63,640 nucleotides of DNA from an uncultured Helicobacter sp. (GTDB taxonomy: Bacteria; Campylobacterota; Campylobacteria; Campylobacterales; Helicobacteraceae), in assembly GCA_949299115.1 (NCBI GenBank), contig CASFZH010000013.1, positions 1-63,640 of the forward strand, written 5' to 3'. The notes below the pieces were generated by a model. That model was given only the letters and a program-made list of their open reading frames with translations, had not been told where the DNA came from and searched no databases. The first letter of the stretch is position 1. Each line of letters begins with the position of its first letter. A program made the translations under genes and the position numbers. Shown here in pieces: positions 38,047-47,135 of the stretch.

Positions 38047-39855
38047 TTATTCGACTGTAACGCTTTTAGCAAGATTACGTGGCATATCAACATCATTATT
38101 CAAACGCACTGCAATTTCTAAGGCAAGAAGCTGTAAAATTACCATCATAGCAAAAAATTCTTCCATGTAATTTTCATAATATGGAATCTTTACAATATCA
38201 TCAGCTAAATCAAAATCAAGTGGAGTGATAGCACAAATGGTAGAATCTCGTGCTATTAATTCCTCTACATTGCTTTTATTTTTTTCATAAAGTAGATTCT
38301 GTGGCATGAGGGCTAATGTAAATAATTCACTGTCTGCTAGAGCTATTGGTCCATGTTTCATTTCACCGCTTGGATATCCTTCGGCATGCAGGTAACTAAT
38401 TTCTTTTAATTTTAATGCTCCTTCTAACGCTAAAGGATAAAAAACATCACGTCCAATGAAGAAAAAACCATGCCCGTGCAAATAACGTTTGGAAAGTCTT
38501 TTAATTTTTTCATGTATGTGTACTTGAACTTTTGTAGCTTTTACGGCATGTAACATTGCCTTTGTTTCATTTTTTACACCAGCTTTATCAATTTTATTTC
38601 TTTTTACACCCAAGACCACTGCGAAAATCCATAAAACCATAACTTGTGTGGCAAAAGCCTTTGTACTTGCTACACCTTTTTCAATTCCTGCACGAGTAAG
38701 AATGCAATAATCTGCTAAACGTACCATGGAGCTATTATCTACATTACAAATGGCAAGTGTAAGCAAACCATGTGTTTTTGCTAGCTGTAATGCTTGTAAT
38801 GTATCAGCGGTTTCGCCACTTTGTGAAATCACTATGAATAATTCTTCTTTTTCTAATACGGGCTTAGCATAGCGAAATTCACTTGCAATATGAGTAGTAA
38901 CTCGCACATGTGCTTTTCTTTCAATTAAATATTTGCCAACTAATGCACTATGATAGCTTGTCCCACAGGCACAAATAGCAATACTCTTAAAGTTATTGAA
39001 AAAATTAGAATCTAGCTCTTCTAAATGCAGCCAATCTTCATTGACTCTCCCCATTATTGTTTCAAGCAAAACCCTCTCTTGCTCATAGATTTCTTTCTCC
39101 ATAAAATAACGATATCCTTCCTTTTGTGCAATAACTTTATTTGTATGAAATGATGTAATATTGTTGAAATTAAAAAATTCATTATCCCCTATGCAACCAT
39201 ATTCTCCATCATTCAAATACACTACCTTATCTACTAAACCAATTAATGCAGAATCGCTGCTTGCAAAGAAAATGATGTCTTCTTTTAATTCTGTATTTTG
39301 TTTGGAATTAATACCAATGATAAGAGGTGAATGTTGCTTAGCATAGAAAATTTTATTTGGTTCTAATTTTGTGATAAGTAAAATAGCATAAGCCCCTTGT
39401 AATTTTTGTATAGTTTGTTTAAAGGCTTCTAGCGGAGTGAGGCTACGTGCATACAATTCAAATAAATGCACAATAACTTCAGTGTCAGTTTGACTATTAA
39501 AGGTAATGCCCTGTGATTCTAATTCTTGCTTAATTTCTTTATAATTTTCAATAATACCATTATGTATTACCGCACTTTGTTGTCCTTGATGAGGGTGAGC
39601 GTTTGATTGTGTTGGACTGCCATGTGTCGCCCAACGTGTATGTCCAATAGCTATGCCATAGCCACTAAACTCATAGTCTTGTAATAAAGATTCTAAATTT
39701 TTTAATTTACCTACTGCACGGAAATTTTTTAATTCATTGTTTTGTAGCACTGCCATTCCAGAGCTATCATATCCTCGATATTCTAATTCTTTTAATCCAT
39801 TAAGAATAACACCTGTTTTTTCTTTTTTTCCAATGTATCCTATAATGCCACACAT
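38047..39855 (-). CDS. glmS: Glucosamine-fructose-6-phosphate aminotransferase
   Basis: GlmS makes glucosamine-6-phosphate for peptidoglycan and LPS. The start at 39855 gives MCGIIGYIG, whose Cys becomes the N-terminal nucleophile of the glutaminase domain. The isomerase half has SIAICACGTSYHSALVGKYL, ISQSGETADTLQAL, and the conserved C-terminal end PRNLAKSVTVE. Its 602 residues are typical. No glmS ribozyme is expected in this group, and the upstream sequence shows none obvious. Confidence 0.96.
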   Translation of the reverse strand: MCGIIGYIGKKEKTGVILNGLKELEYRGYDSSGMAVLQNNELKNFRAVGKLKNLESLLQDYEFSGYGIAIGHTRWATHGSPTQSNAHPHQGQQSAVIHNGIIENYKEIKQELESQGITFNSQTDTEVIVHLFELYARSLTPLEAFKQTIQKLQGAYAILLITKLEPNKIFYAKQHSPLIIGINSKQNTELKEDIIFFASSDSALIGLVDKVVYLNDGEYGCIGDNEFFNFNNITSFHTNKVIAQKEGYRYFMEKEIYEQERVLLETIMGRVNEDWLHLEELDSNFFNNFKSIAICACGTSYHSALVGKYLIERKAHVRVTTHIASEFRYAKPVLEKEELFIVISQSGETADTLQALQLAKTHGLLTLAICNVDNSSMVRLADYCILTRAGIEKGVASTKAFATQVMVLWIFAVVLGVKRNKIDKAGVKNETKAMLHAVKATKVQVHIHEKIKRLSKRYLHGHGFFFIGRDVFYPLALEGALKLKEISYLHAEGYPSGEMKHGPIALADSELFTLALMPQNLLYEKNKSNVEELIARDSTICAITPLDFDLADDIVKIPYYENYMEEFFAMMVILQLLALEIAVRLNNDVDMPRNLAKSVTVE

Positions 39856-40132
39856 TTTAATTCTCACAATTTTAAAGTCAAGACTTTTAATCTTAAGTCA
39901 AAAATCAGAATTATAACACAAAGTTTATAAAACTCAATTGAGAAAATTTTAGCTTGATACAAGCAAAGTTACAATAGCATTATTTTGAGTCTTACTCAAT
40001 AAATAATTCGGATTCTTAGAATGTGAGTTACAAACATTAAGATTCTAAAATAGTGCGATACATTTTGTTACAAAAAAAAGAAAAACATTTTTCAATAGGC
40101 ATTGAGTTATGTTGCTTATGATTTTATTTGAT

Positions 40133-40138
40133 TATAAT
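40133..40138 (+). promoter_or_regulatory. -10 element of the chemoreceptor gene
   Basis: TATAAT lies 45 bases upstream of the start, in a 327-base gap between the divergent glmS and this gene. A sigma-28 or sigma-54 element was not seen. Confidence 0.5.
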
Positions 40139-40182
40139 TTGCTCTGATTACGATTAGAATTATCAGCATAAAAAGGATTTTT

Positions 40183-42240
40183 ATGAAAATATTAAAAAGT
40201 TTGTCATTAAGTAAGCAATTTCTTCTCTCGCAAATAGCTATTTTTGTATTTTTATTATTACCATTTTTATTTTATATTGATAAAGTTATGTCAAATCATT
40301 CACAAGCTCAACTCACAGAGAATCTAGACCAAATTAATAAAATTATTAATGGAAGTTTTGAAGTATTTTTCGGTCAAATTTTGGATAATACGAAAAATTC
40401 ATTAAATATTATGGAAAATATGTTAGTAAAAAATTATGGTCCATTAACTCAAAATACCATTACACAAAGTGATAATAACGTCCAAATTGGTGATAAACAA
40501 ATGCCAAATATCCTATACAATGGTATATCTTTAGCTGAAGCGACAGATATCATTGATGATTTTTCAGAGATTACAGAAAGTGTGGCAACTATTTTTTCAA
40601 AAGATTCTTCAGGTGATTTTGTACGTATTGCAACTTCTCTTAGAGATTCTAATCAAAAACGTGTGATTGGCACGACACTTGGCAAAGAACACCCAGCTTA
40701 TGACACCATAAAAGCACAAAAAATATTTTATGGAAAAGTGCGACTCTTCAATAAAGATTATATGTCTATATATAAACCACTTATTGATACTCAAAATGAG
40801 GTAGTAGGCATTCTTTTTGTAGCTTATAATTTAGAAAATGCTTATACACAACTTAAAGAAAAATTAAGCAATATCATAATTGGTAAAAATGGCAAAATTA
40901 TGGTTATTGATAAAAAAAATGATGCTTTTATTTTTGGTGGTGATAATAAACCTAGTGAAAACACATTTTTTCCGTTATTAAAAGCGGGAAATTTTGAGTA
41001 TGAATATGATGATAAACAATATAATTTCTTTGTTTTATACAATGCTTTTGTGGACCTTTATATCGTTACAAAAGCTCTTTTGTTAGACTTCACTCAAGCA
41101 AATGTGTATATTAAGTATCTTATAGTATGCAGTATTTTGCTATTTCTCATAGCTATTCTTTGCATTTCCTATATCATAATCCATTTTTCATTTCTCAAAC
41201 GATTTTCCAATCTTTCACAAACCATTATAGATTTTCTTTCCCATATTAATCATGAAGGTGTGCGTATGCCACCTCCTATCACGGTAGAAGCAAATGATGA
41301 AATAGGTGTGCTTGGTAGAAAATTAAATGATTCTATGATAAAAATACAAAAAGGCTTAAAGCAAGATTCTATGATGATTGAAAATACCCTTGAGATAGCA
41401 CAAAATATAAAAAAGGGATATATTAATAATACAATTACTAAAACTCCACATAATCCTAGTCTCTTGCATTTACAAGAAATTATTAATGAATCTTTAAATG
41501 AAATGGCTCGAAATGTTGGTCGAGGCATTGCCATTCTTTCGCAATATGCTAAAGAGGATTATCGTAATAAATGTGATGAAACCAAAATTGAGGGCGATAT
41601 GCTATTGTTTTATCAAGGCATTAACGGGTTACAGGCAAGTATAATAGCGACACTCAATACAGATTCCTTACGAAGTCAGAATCTAAAAAACATTGCTACC
41701 GAATTGACAGCTTCTGTAACGAAACTTACAAATAGTGCTAATAGTCAAGCCCTAGCCCTCAACCAAAGTGCCACAGCGATAGAACAAATATCTGCTTCTA
41801 TGCAAGGAATCAATAGTAAAACAAATGAAGTAACGCAACAATCAGAAGATATTAAAAAAGTTATTGTGATTATTCGTGATATAGCAGACCAAACAAACCT
41901 CTTAGCTCTCAATGCAGCCATAGAAGCAGCAAGGGCAGGAGAACATGGACGTGGTTTTGCAGTCGTGGCAGATGAGGTAAGAAAATTGGCGGAAAGAACA
42001 CAAAAAAGTCTAGGTGAAATAGAGACAAGCACAAATATTTTAATTCAAGGCATTAATGATGTATCACAAGCCATTAAGGAACAAACACAAGGTATCTCAC
42101 AAATTAATCAAGCCATCAATGAATTAGAAAATGTTACACAAGAAAATGTTAGTGTGGCAACTCATTCCCAAACTATTGGCAATTCTATGGAAGATATCGC
42201 GAATGCTATTGTGGAGGATATGCGTAGAAAACAAATATAG
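40183..42240 (+). CDS. Methyl-accepting chemotaxis protein with periplasmic Cache domain
   Basis: A transmembrane chemoreceptor. Span 1 lies at about residues 14-32, followed by a periplasmic region of about 270 residues with Cache-type segments ([53 protein letters not shown]). Span 2 lies at about 310-332, then a HAMP-like linker. The signalling tip reads [21 protein letters not shown] and continues [18 protein letters not shown], which binds CheW/CheA. The ligand is unknown. RBS AAAAGGA. It is monocistronic, next to the AraC gene. Confidence 0.93.
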   Translation: MKILKSLSLSKQFLLSQIAIFVFLLLPFLFYIDKVMSNHSQAQLTENLDQINKIINGSFEVFFGQILDNTKNSLNIMENMLVKNYGPLTQNTITQSDNNVQIGDKQMPNILYNGISLAEATDIIDDFSEITESVATIFSKDSSGDFVRIATSLRDSNQKRVIGTTLGKEHPAYDTIKAQKIFYGKVRLFNKDYMSIYKPLIDTQNEVVGILFVAYNLENAYTQLKEKLSNIIIGKNGKIMVIDKKNDAFIFGGDNKPSENTFFPLLKAGNFEYEYDDKQYNFFVLYNAFVDLYIVTKALLLDFTQANVYIKYLIVCSILLFLIAILCISYIIIHFSFLKRFSNLSQTIIDFLSHINHEGVRMPPPITVEANDEIGVLGRKLNDSMIKIQKGLKQDSMMIENTLEIAQNIKKGYINNTITKTPHNPSLLHLQEIINESLNEMARNVGRGIAILSQYAKEDYRNKCDETKIEGDMLLFYQGINGLQASIIATLNTDSLRSQNLKNIATELTASVTKLTNSANSQALALNQSATAIEQISASMQGINSKTNEVTQQSEDIKKVIVIIRDIADQTNLLALNAAIEAARAGEHGRGFAVVADEVRKLAERTQKSLGEIETSTNILIQGINDVSQAIKEQTQGISQINQAINELENVTQENVSVATHSQTIGNSMEDIANAIVEDMRRKQI

Positions 42241-42338
42241 ATTTATAGAAAATTTGTTAGTAATAGGGCTTTTAATTTTTATGTAGAATCATAAAAGCAT
42301 GATATGTAATTATGTAATATTGTTTATCGAAAAACTTA

Positions 42339-42344
42339 TATAAT
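42339..42344 (+). promoter_or_regulatory. -10 element of the AraC-type gene
   Basis: TATAAT lies 36 bases before the start at 42381. CAAGGAG provides the ribosome binding site. Confidence 0.5.
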
Positions 42345-42380
42345 AGTAATTATTGAACTGCGATAAGCAAGGAGAAAATA

Positions 42381-43448
42381 ATGAATATTTCTAAAGATTC
42401 ACACACAAATAAAAATTATCAAAAATTGAGAAGCACAAACCACATAAGCTATATGTCAAATAGAAATGAAATTATTATGCAACTTCCACATGATCTTTCA
42501 AAATACCCGAATATTTGTTTCTTTAGTACTTCACATTTTGCTTTTGCAAAATATATACAAGCCCAAAGTGGCATAAAACAAAGAGTGCATGTTGGTATGC
42601 ACTGCCTTGTTATCGTGCTTAATGGATCAAAGATTATGCACACAAAAGACGGAGATTTTGTGATTAAAGCGGGTGAAGGTTTATTTTTGCAGGCTGATAA
42701 TTATTGTCTTAGTAACATCACTGCCACAGATTCTATAATGCCCAATATAAAATCTATAACATATACAAACAGAGCACAACTTATCAAATCCCCAATTAAA
42801 GTTATGCAATATGAAAATACAAACTATGAATGTGCATACCAAGCACTTTTACTCTTTTTTGATAATGTCAGTCTGTTGGAGTTTGCCTCTAAGCATAAAG
42901 AACGTCTTAATCTCTTCAAAGCAAAAAAGCAGAATCTTTCTATTTTTCACTTGCAAGATTCTGATATGCTTTCTCTTATTGCTAGAAGTTTTGAACTGTA
43001 TTTACAAGAGTTTAGAGAGGAGCTTTTGCCTTTTGTATCTCATAAATTTGAAGAACTTTTTTTATATCTTAGTCTCAAATATTCTACGATTTTTACAAGC
43101 TTTATCCAGAATATTATGCAAGGCATGGCACTAGATTCTCAGCTTGCATTTTTATATTATGAAAGAGAGTTTTTGAATGTTGCACAAATGGCAGAGCTTG
43201 CTAAGACTGATCAGGCAACTTTTAGCAGGAAGTTTAAACAAGCTTTTGGATTGTCTCCAAAAATTTGGCTTGATGAAAGACGTTTTGAAAAAGCGAGATT
43301 TTTGTTAACATGTTCAGATAAAAATATAAATGAAATTTGTGCAGAATGTGGCTTTAGCTCACCTTCTTGGTTTATAGAACGATTCAAGCATCGCTATAAT
43401 TGCACACCAAAGCATTATCAAAAATCAAAAAACTTATATTACTCATAA
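42381..43448 (+). CDS. AraC-family transcription regulator
   Basis: The C-terminal 100 residues form a double helix-turn-helix: FLNVAQMAELAKTDQATFSRKFKQAFG, then INEICAECGFSSPSWFIERFKHRYNCTPKHYQ, with the family ending. The N-terminal 200 residues resemble a cupin-like sensor (RVHVGMHCLVIVLNGSK, FVIKAGEGLFLQADNY). Its 355 residues suit the class; the ligand and targets are unknown. AraC proteins are uncommon in small Helicobacter genomes, so this may reflect an accessory gut-related function. Neighbouring targets could be the chemoreceptor or the radical SAM gene, but no shared site was found. Confidence 0.87.
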   Translation: MNISKDSHTNKNYQKLRSTNHISYMSNRNEIIMQLPHDLSKYPNICFFSTSHFAFAKYIQAQSGIKQRVHVGMHCLVIVLNGSKIMHTKDGDFVIKAGEGLFLQADNYCLSNITATDSIMPNIKSITYTNRAQLIKSPIKVMQYENTNYECAYQALLLFFDNVSLLEFASKHKERLNLFKAKKQNLSIFHLQDSDMLSLIARSFELYLQEFREELLPFVSHKFEELFLYLSLKYSTIFTSFIQNIMQGMALDSQLAFLYYEREFLNVAQMAELAKTDQATFSRKFKQAFGLSPKIWLDERRFEKARFLLTCSDKNINEICAECGFSSPSWFIERFKHRYNCTPKHYQKSKNLYYS

Positions 43449-43906
43449 ATGATAACACATTATTATGAAATGAATTATGATATTTTTGTGTGGTTATAGT
43501 GTTTTCGTTAAAAATACGTAAAAAAGATTGAGAATAGAGCAATATGGGCTATGATATCCTTAGATTCCATTTTGTATCCATACATTATTCTTTGGAAATT
43601 CTAAAAATAGGAATCTTTTTGCATGGGTATTTTGCATTGAATCTTTATTGTGAGAATCTTAAATTCCAACATCTTTTTATATGTACTCTAATCATTAACA
43701 GTATAAAACATTCTTTGTTTGTATTCATATTTAAGCATAGGTAATATTTCTTAAAAATTTCTTAAATTATAAGATTCTCTGTGCCTTATAACCATATAGA
43801 ATGACAAGTATGGCAAGATAGAATCAAATCAGATACTGATTTATTGCATTGACATAATAAACAAACCGTTTTATTCAGTAATAGTCCCATTTCCTCTCTT
43901 GCTTTG
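43449..43906. other. Intergenic stretch before the T13 tract
   Basis: No supported gene over about 460 bases. A 66-codon frame from 43544 lacks a proper ribosome binding site and looks like chance. Confidence 0.4.
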
Positions 43907-43926
43907 TTTTTTTTTTTTTGTAGAAT
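43907..43926 (+). promoter_or_regulatory. T13 tract abutting a -10 element of the radical SAM gene
   Basis: Thirteen consecutive T residues (43907-43919) are followed by G and TAGAAT (43921-43926), a plausible -10 lying 35 bases before the start codon. Length change by slipped-strand replication would alter the promoter upstream region. This arrangement is known for phase-variable outer-membrane genes of H. pylori. Confidence 0.6.
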
Positions 43927-43961
43927 TAGTCATGCTTATGCCACAAAAATAAAGGACAATA

Positions 43962-44987
43962 ATGGATATATCAGATCACAAAATCATCAAAAAAACTTCA
44001 CAATGGATTCCGATAAAAAAATGGCGACATAATGCTAGAAAGTCAATTTACGGAATTATACAGAAAGAAAAATTCAAAATCCTTGATAAATATCTTGAGC
44101 TTACTACCTATACAAATGATAGAAATACGATAAAGGATATAGTAAAAAAGAACTTACGTCTCATAGAAATAGAAATAGCCTCATTTTGTAACAGAAAATG
44201 TTGGTTTTGCCCTAACTCCATAGTAGATAGACATTCTACAAGTATTGAGTTCCCCGAGAGTACATATCTACGCATTTTAGAGAATCTCCATGAGATTTCA
44301 TATTCTGGAACACTTAATTTTCATAGATTTAATGAGCCACTTGCCAACAAGGCATTGATACTAAAAAGAGTAAAACAAGCTAGAGATATGCTACCACATG
44401 CTAATCTTGGAATCTTTACAAATGGAGATTATTTAGATAGAGAATATCTTGATTCACTAAGAGATGTTGGGATTAATTTTATGATAATGTCCTATTATTT
44501 TGATAAAAATAAGGACTTTGATGTTGAGCACATTATTAAACCAGCTATAAATAAAATGGCAAATAAATTGCATCTACAATATCATGAAAGAGAAAACACG
44601 TCGGCACAATATGCTGTTACTTTCATCTATGATGGCATTGACATAATGTATAGAGCATGGAATCCAAAGATAGTCGCGAGCGATAGAGGCGGGTCGATAC
44701 AGGATCAAATAATAATGCGTACTAAGAAAAGAGATTTTGGCTGTTTTTATCCATGGCGTGATATGTATATTGATTATAATGGGCTTGTAATGCCTTGTTG
44801 TAATATGAGGAGTGATATAGCAGAACATAAAGATTTTATCTTGGGTGATGTAAAGAATAGTGATTTATTTGCATTATTTATGAATGAAAATTTCATCAAA
44901 ATGAGACAATATTTGACTCCAAATACGGTAAAACATGGTCCTTGTGCATATTGCCATTATGACATTAAGTGGGGTATTGATTCATAA
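43962..44987 (+). CDS. Radical SAM/SPASM protein, possibly envelope-glycan related
   Basis: The radical SAM cluster motif is CNRKCWFC (Cys76, Cys80, Cys83). The C-terminus has a SPASM-like cysteine set (DFGCFYPW, VMPCCNMR, GPCAYCHY) for auxiliary clusters. The N-terminus TSQWIPIKKWRHNARKS resembles a short basic motif at the start of LPS/capsule proteins of Campylobacterota (recollection, not checked). The substrate is unknown: peptide maturation or sugar chemistry are both possible, and no precursor peptide gene was seen. AAAGGA precedes the ATG. The T13 tract upstream suggests on/off or graded expression. It is monocistronic. Confidence 0.75.
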   Translation: MDISDHKIIKKTSQWIPIKKWRHNARKSIYGIIQKEKFKILDKYLELTTYTNDRNTIKDIVKKNLRLIEIEIASFCNRKCWFCPNSIVDRHSTSIEFPESTYLRILENLHEISYSGTLNFHRFNEPLANKALILKRVKQARDMLPHANLGIFTNGDYLDREYLDSLRDVGINFMIMSYYFDKNKDFDVEHIIKPAINKMANKLHLQYHERENTSAQYAVTFIYDGIDIMYRAWNPKIVASDRGGSIQDQIIMRTKKRDFGCFYPWRDMYIDYNGLVMPCCNMRSDIAEHKDFILGDVKNSDLFALFMNENFIKMRQYLTPNTVKHGPCAYCHYDIKWGIDS

Positions 44988-45113
44988 TCATTTAAGATTT
45001 TTTACTCTTTAGAGTAGAAATATTCTAGGTTTTTTATTATTATGAGAATAAACTTTCAAATATTATAATAATCTCTTATTCTCAAAGAGGCTTGAAAACA
45101 TAAAATTTTAGAA

Positions 45114-45174
45114 TCTAGATTCTGTATTGTAGAATCTACACTTTAGATATTTCGGGTTGCACCCTCAATATGAC
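45114..45174 (+). repeat. Intergenic repeat element, copy 1
   Basis: Copy 1 matches copy 3 (45274-45334) over 61 bases with four mismatches. The core is TTTAGATATTTCG followed about ten bases on by CCTCAATATGAC. Confidence 0.75.
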
Positions 45175-45216
45175 GTATTTAATAGAATCTAGATTCTCAT
45201 ACACACATGTTAATCC

Positions 45217-45253
45217 GTCATGTTGAGGATATGAGGTATCCGAAACATCTAAA
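45217..45253 (-). repeat. Intergenic repeat element, copy 2 (inverted)
   Basis: Read on the minus strand it gives TTTAGATGTTTCGG and then CCTCAACATGAC, a diverged inverted copy of the same core. Confidence 0.6.
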
Positions 45254-45273
45254 ATTTTAGAATCTAGAAAGAT

Positions 45274-45334
45274 TCTAGATTCTGTATTGTAGAATCTGCA
45301 CTTTAGATATTTCGAGTTTTACCCTCAATATGAC
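45274..45334 (+). repeat. Intergenic repeat element, copy 3
   Basis: This copy lies exactly 160 bases after copy 1 with four mismatches in 61 bases. Its core is TTTAGATATTTCG, then ACCCTCAATATGAC. Confidence 0.75.
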
Positions 45335-45349
45335 AAAGATTCTAGAATC

Positions 45350-45381
45350 CTTAGATATTTCGACTATCGTCTCAATATGAC
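45350..45381 (+). repeat. Intergenic repeat element, copy 4 (short)
   Basis: This copy retains only TTAGATATTTCG and CTCAATATGAC, with a diverged middle. Confidence 0.6.
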
Positions 45382-45850
45382 ATATTTGCAGATTCTAGAA
45401 TCTCATTATTTCTAGAATCTTATAGAGAAATAATTGGAATCCTAAGAATTCCTAAGAATCTTATTGCTGTAGAATCTTATTGCTGCCTTTCTTTTCATTG
45501 TGAGAATTCTTGTAAGCAGATATTTTTGTTGATAGATTCATTCTTGTTAGTAGATTTATGACAATCTAAGATTCTGATTCTAGAATCTCTCATGTTGGAT
45601 TTTACTAAGTGCAACATTGCTAAAGATTCTAACTATTACTAAAAATGACACATGATAGATTCAAAATAACAAATAAAAGAATAAGAATCAAACACAAGAG
45701 TGAGAGTCACAGAATAAAGAAATGAGAATCATAGAATAGAGCTATGATGAATGATTGCCTTCCTTAAGGAGAGCTGTGCTGCTAAGATTCTATTTGGAAT
45801 CTATTTAATGACCTTAAACTGTATAAATGGGACACATAGTGAGAATACGT

Positions 45851-45856
45851 TATAAT
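45851..45856 (+). promoter_or_regulatory. -10 element of the PatB/MalY-type gene
   Basis: TATAAT lies 54 bases before the start at 45911, downstream of the repeat block. Confidence 0.5.
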
Positions 45857-45910
45857 TATACTAACATTGAATCTAGATTATACTTAATAAATTTATAAAA
45901 AGGAATCATT

Positions 45911-47056
45911 ATGGAATATGATTTTACACAAATACCCAATCGCTTTGACAGCTATTCGCTAAAATGGCATGTTGGGGCTCATGAGCTACCTATGTGGGTT
46001 GCGGATATGGATTTCAAAATAGCTCCTGAAATTCTGCAAGCTTTACAAAAAGTTTTGAATCATGGAATCTTTGGATATAGCACAATACCTTTGGAGTGGT
46101 GGCAAACACGTTATAATTTTATAATACAAAAAGAATGGATTCTTTATAGCACAGGAGTCATGCCAGCAATCTCATCTATTATTCGTACAATGAGCAGTGT
46201 AGGCGACAATATTCTTGTGCAATCACCCGTATATCACGTATTTTATCGTTGTATTGAAGAAAATGGGAGGCATGTTGTTAGCAACAAATTGCTATTGAAA
46301 AATAAAGTGTATAGTATTGATTTTGAGGATTTAGAGCAAAAATTGCGTGATGAAAAAACAACAATGATGATTCTCTGTAATCCACATAATCCGATTGGTA
46401 AGGTATGGGAAAAAGATGTATTGGAGAGAATTGGCTCGCTTTGTGAGCGATATAATGTGCTTGTTATTGCTGATGAGATTCATTGTGATATAACACATGA
46501 GAAAAGTTATACACCTTTTGCTTCAATCAATGAACAATGTGCAAATAGTAGCATAAGCACTTTCTCACCAAGTAAAACTTTTAATATTGCTGATTTACAT
46601 GTTGCATCTACTGTGATTCCAAATAGAACATTGCGACAAAAAATCCAAAAATCATTTGCCATTGATTATGTAGGCAATCCTAATGCCTTTGGTATCGCAG
46701 CAAGTATAGCCGCTTATCAATATGGACAAAAATGGCTAAAAACTGCATTGCACTACATAGTAGAAAATAAAAAAATTACCCAAGATTTTATACATACTCA
46801 TCTGCCTAATTTGCATGTCATAGATTCTCATGCTACATATCTTTTGTGGATAGACTGTAGTGAATATGTGCAAAATACAGATAAATTCTGTGCATTTTTA
46901 CGTAAACATACAGGGCTTTATGTCTCAAATGGTTCTTCGTTTGGTGCTGGAGGCGAGAGCTTTTTTCGTTTAAATATTGCATGTCCAAAGACAACATTGC
47001 TTGATGGGCTACAGAGATTACAGCAAGGTATTACACATTTTATCAATCTCTTGTAA
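45911..47056 (+). CDS. PatB/MalY-type cystathionine beta-lyase
   Basis: This PLP fold-type I C-S lyase starts YDFTQIPNRFDSYSLKWH and continues LPMWVADMDFKIAPEI, the family hallmark. ILCNPHNPIGKVW and IADEIHCDITH are cofactor segments, and the PLP lysine is in FSPSKTFNIADLH. Its 381 residues are typical. It would release homocysteine (or H2S from cysteine) and so complements the metB-like gene at 29 kb. It is monocistronic; RBS AAAGGA. Confidence 0.9.
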   Translation: MEYDFTQIPNRFDSYSLKWHVGAHELPMWVADMDFKIAPEILQALQKVLNHGIFGYSTIPLEWWQTRYNFIIQKEWILYSTGVMPAISSIIRTMSSVGDNILVQSPVYHVFYRCIEENGRHVVSNKLLLKNKVYSIDFEDLEQKLRDEKTTMMILCNPHNPIGKVWEKDVLERIGSLCERYNVLVIADEIHCDITHEKSYTPFASINEQCANSSISTFSPSKTFNIADLHVASTVIPNRTLRQKIQKSFAIDYVGNPNAFGIAASIAAYQYGQKWLKTALHYIVENKKITQDFIHTHLPNLHVIDSHATYLLWIDCSEYVQNTDKFCAFLRKHTGLYVSNGSSFGAGGESFFRLNIACPKTTLLDGLQRLQQGITHFINLL

Positions 47057-47135
47057 GCTTATTATTGCATAGATTCTAATAGTAGATATTGCATTGCAGC
47101 AAAAATATTTTGAATAGCATGAGGTTTAGCAGACA

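Larger units (their letters stand above)
44988..45910. other. Repeat-rich intergenic region, 920 bases
   Basis: No gene is supported. The stretch is packed with AGATTCT/AGAATCT heptamers, palindromes such as AGAATCTAGATTCT, and four copies of a short element listed separately. A promoter for the downstream lyase gene lies at its end. Confidence 0.6.

Noticed and set aside
43544..43744. 66-codon frame between the AraC gene and the radical SAM gene
   Set aside because: No convincing ribosome binding site, no family features, and composition like the surrounding non-coding DNA.
45114..45381. CRISPR-like array in the repeat block
   Set aside because: Copies differ in length and orientation, spacing is irregular, and no cas gene is present.
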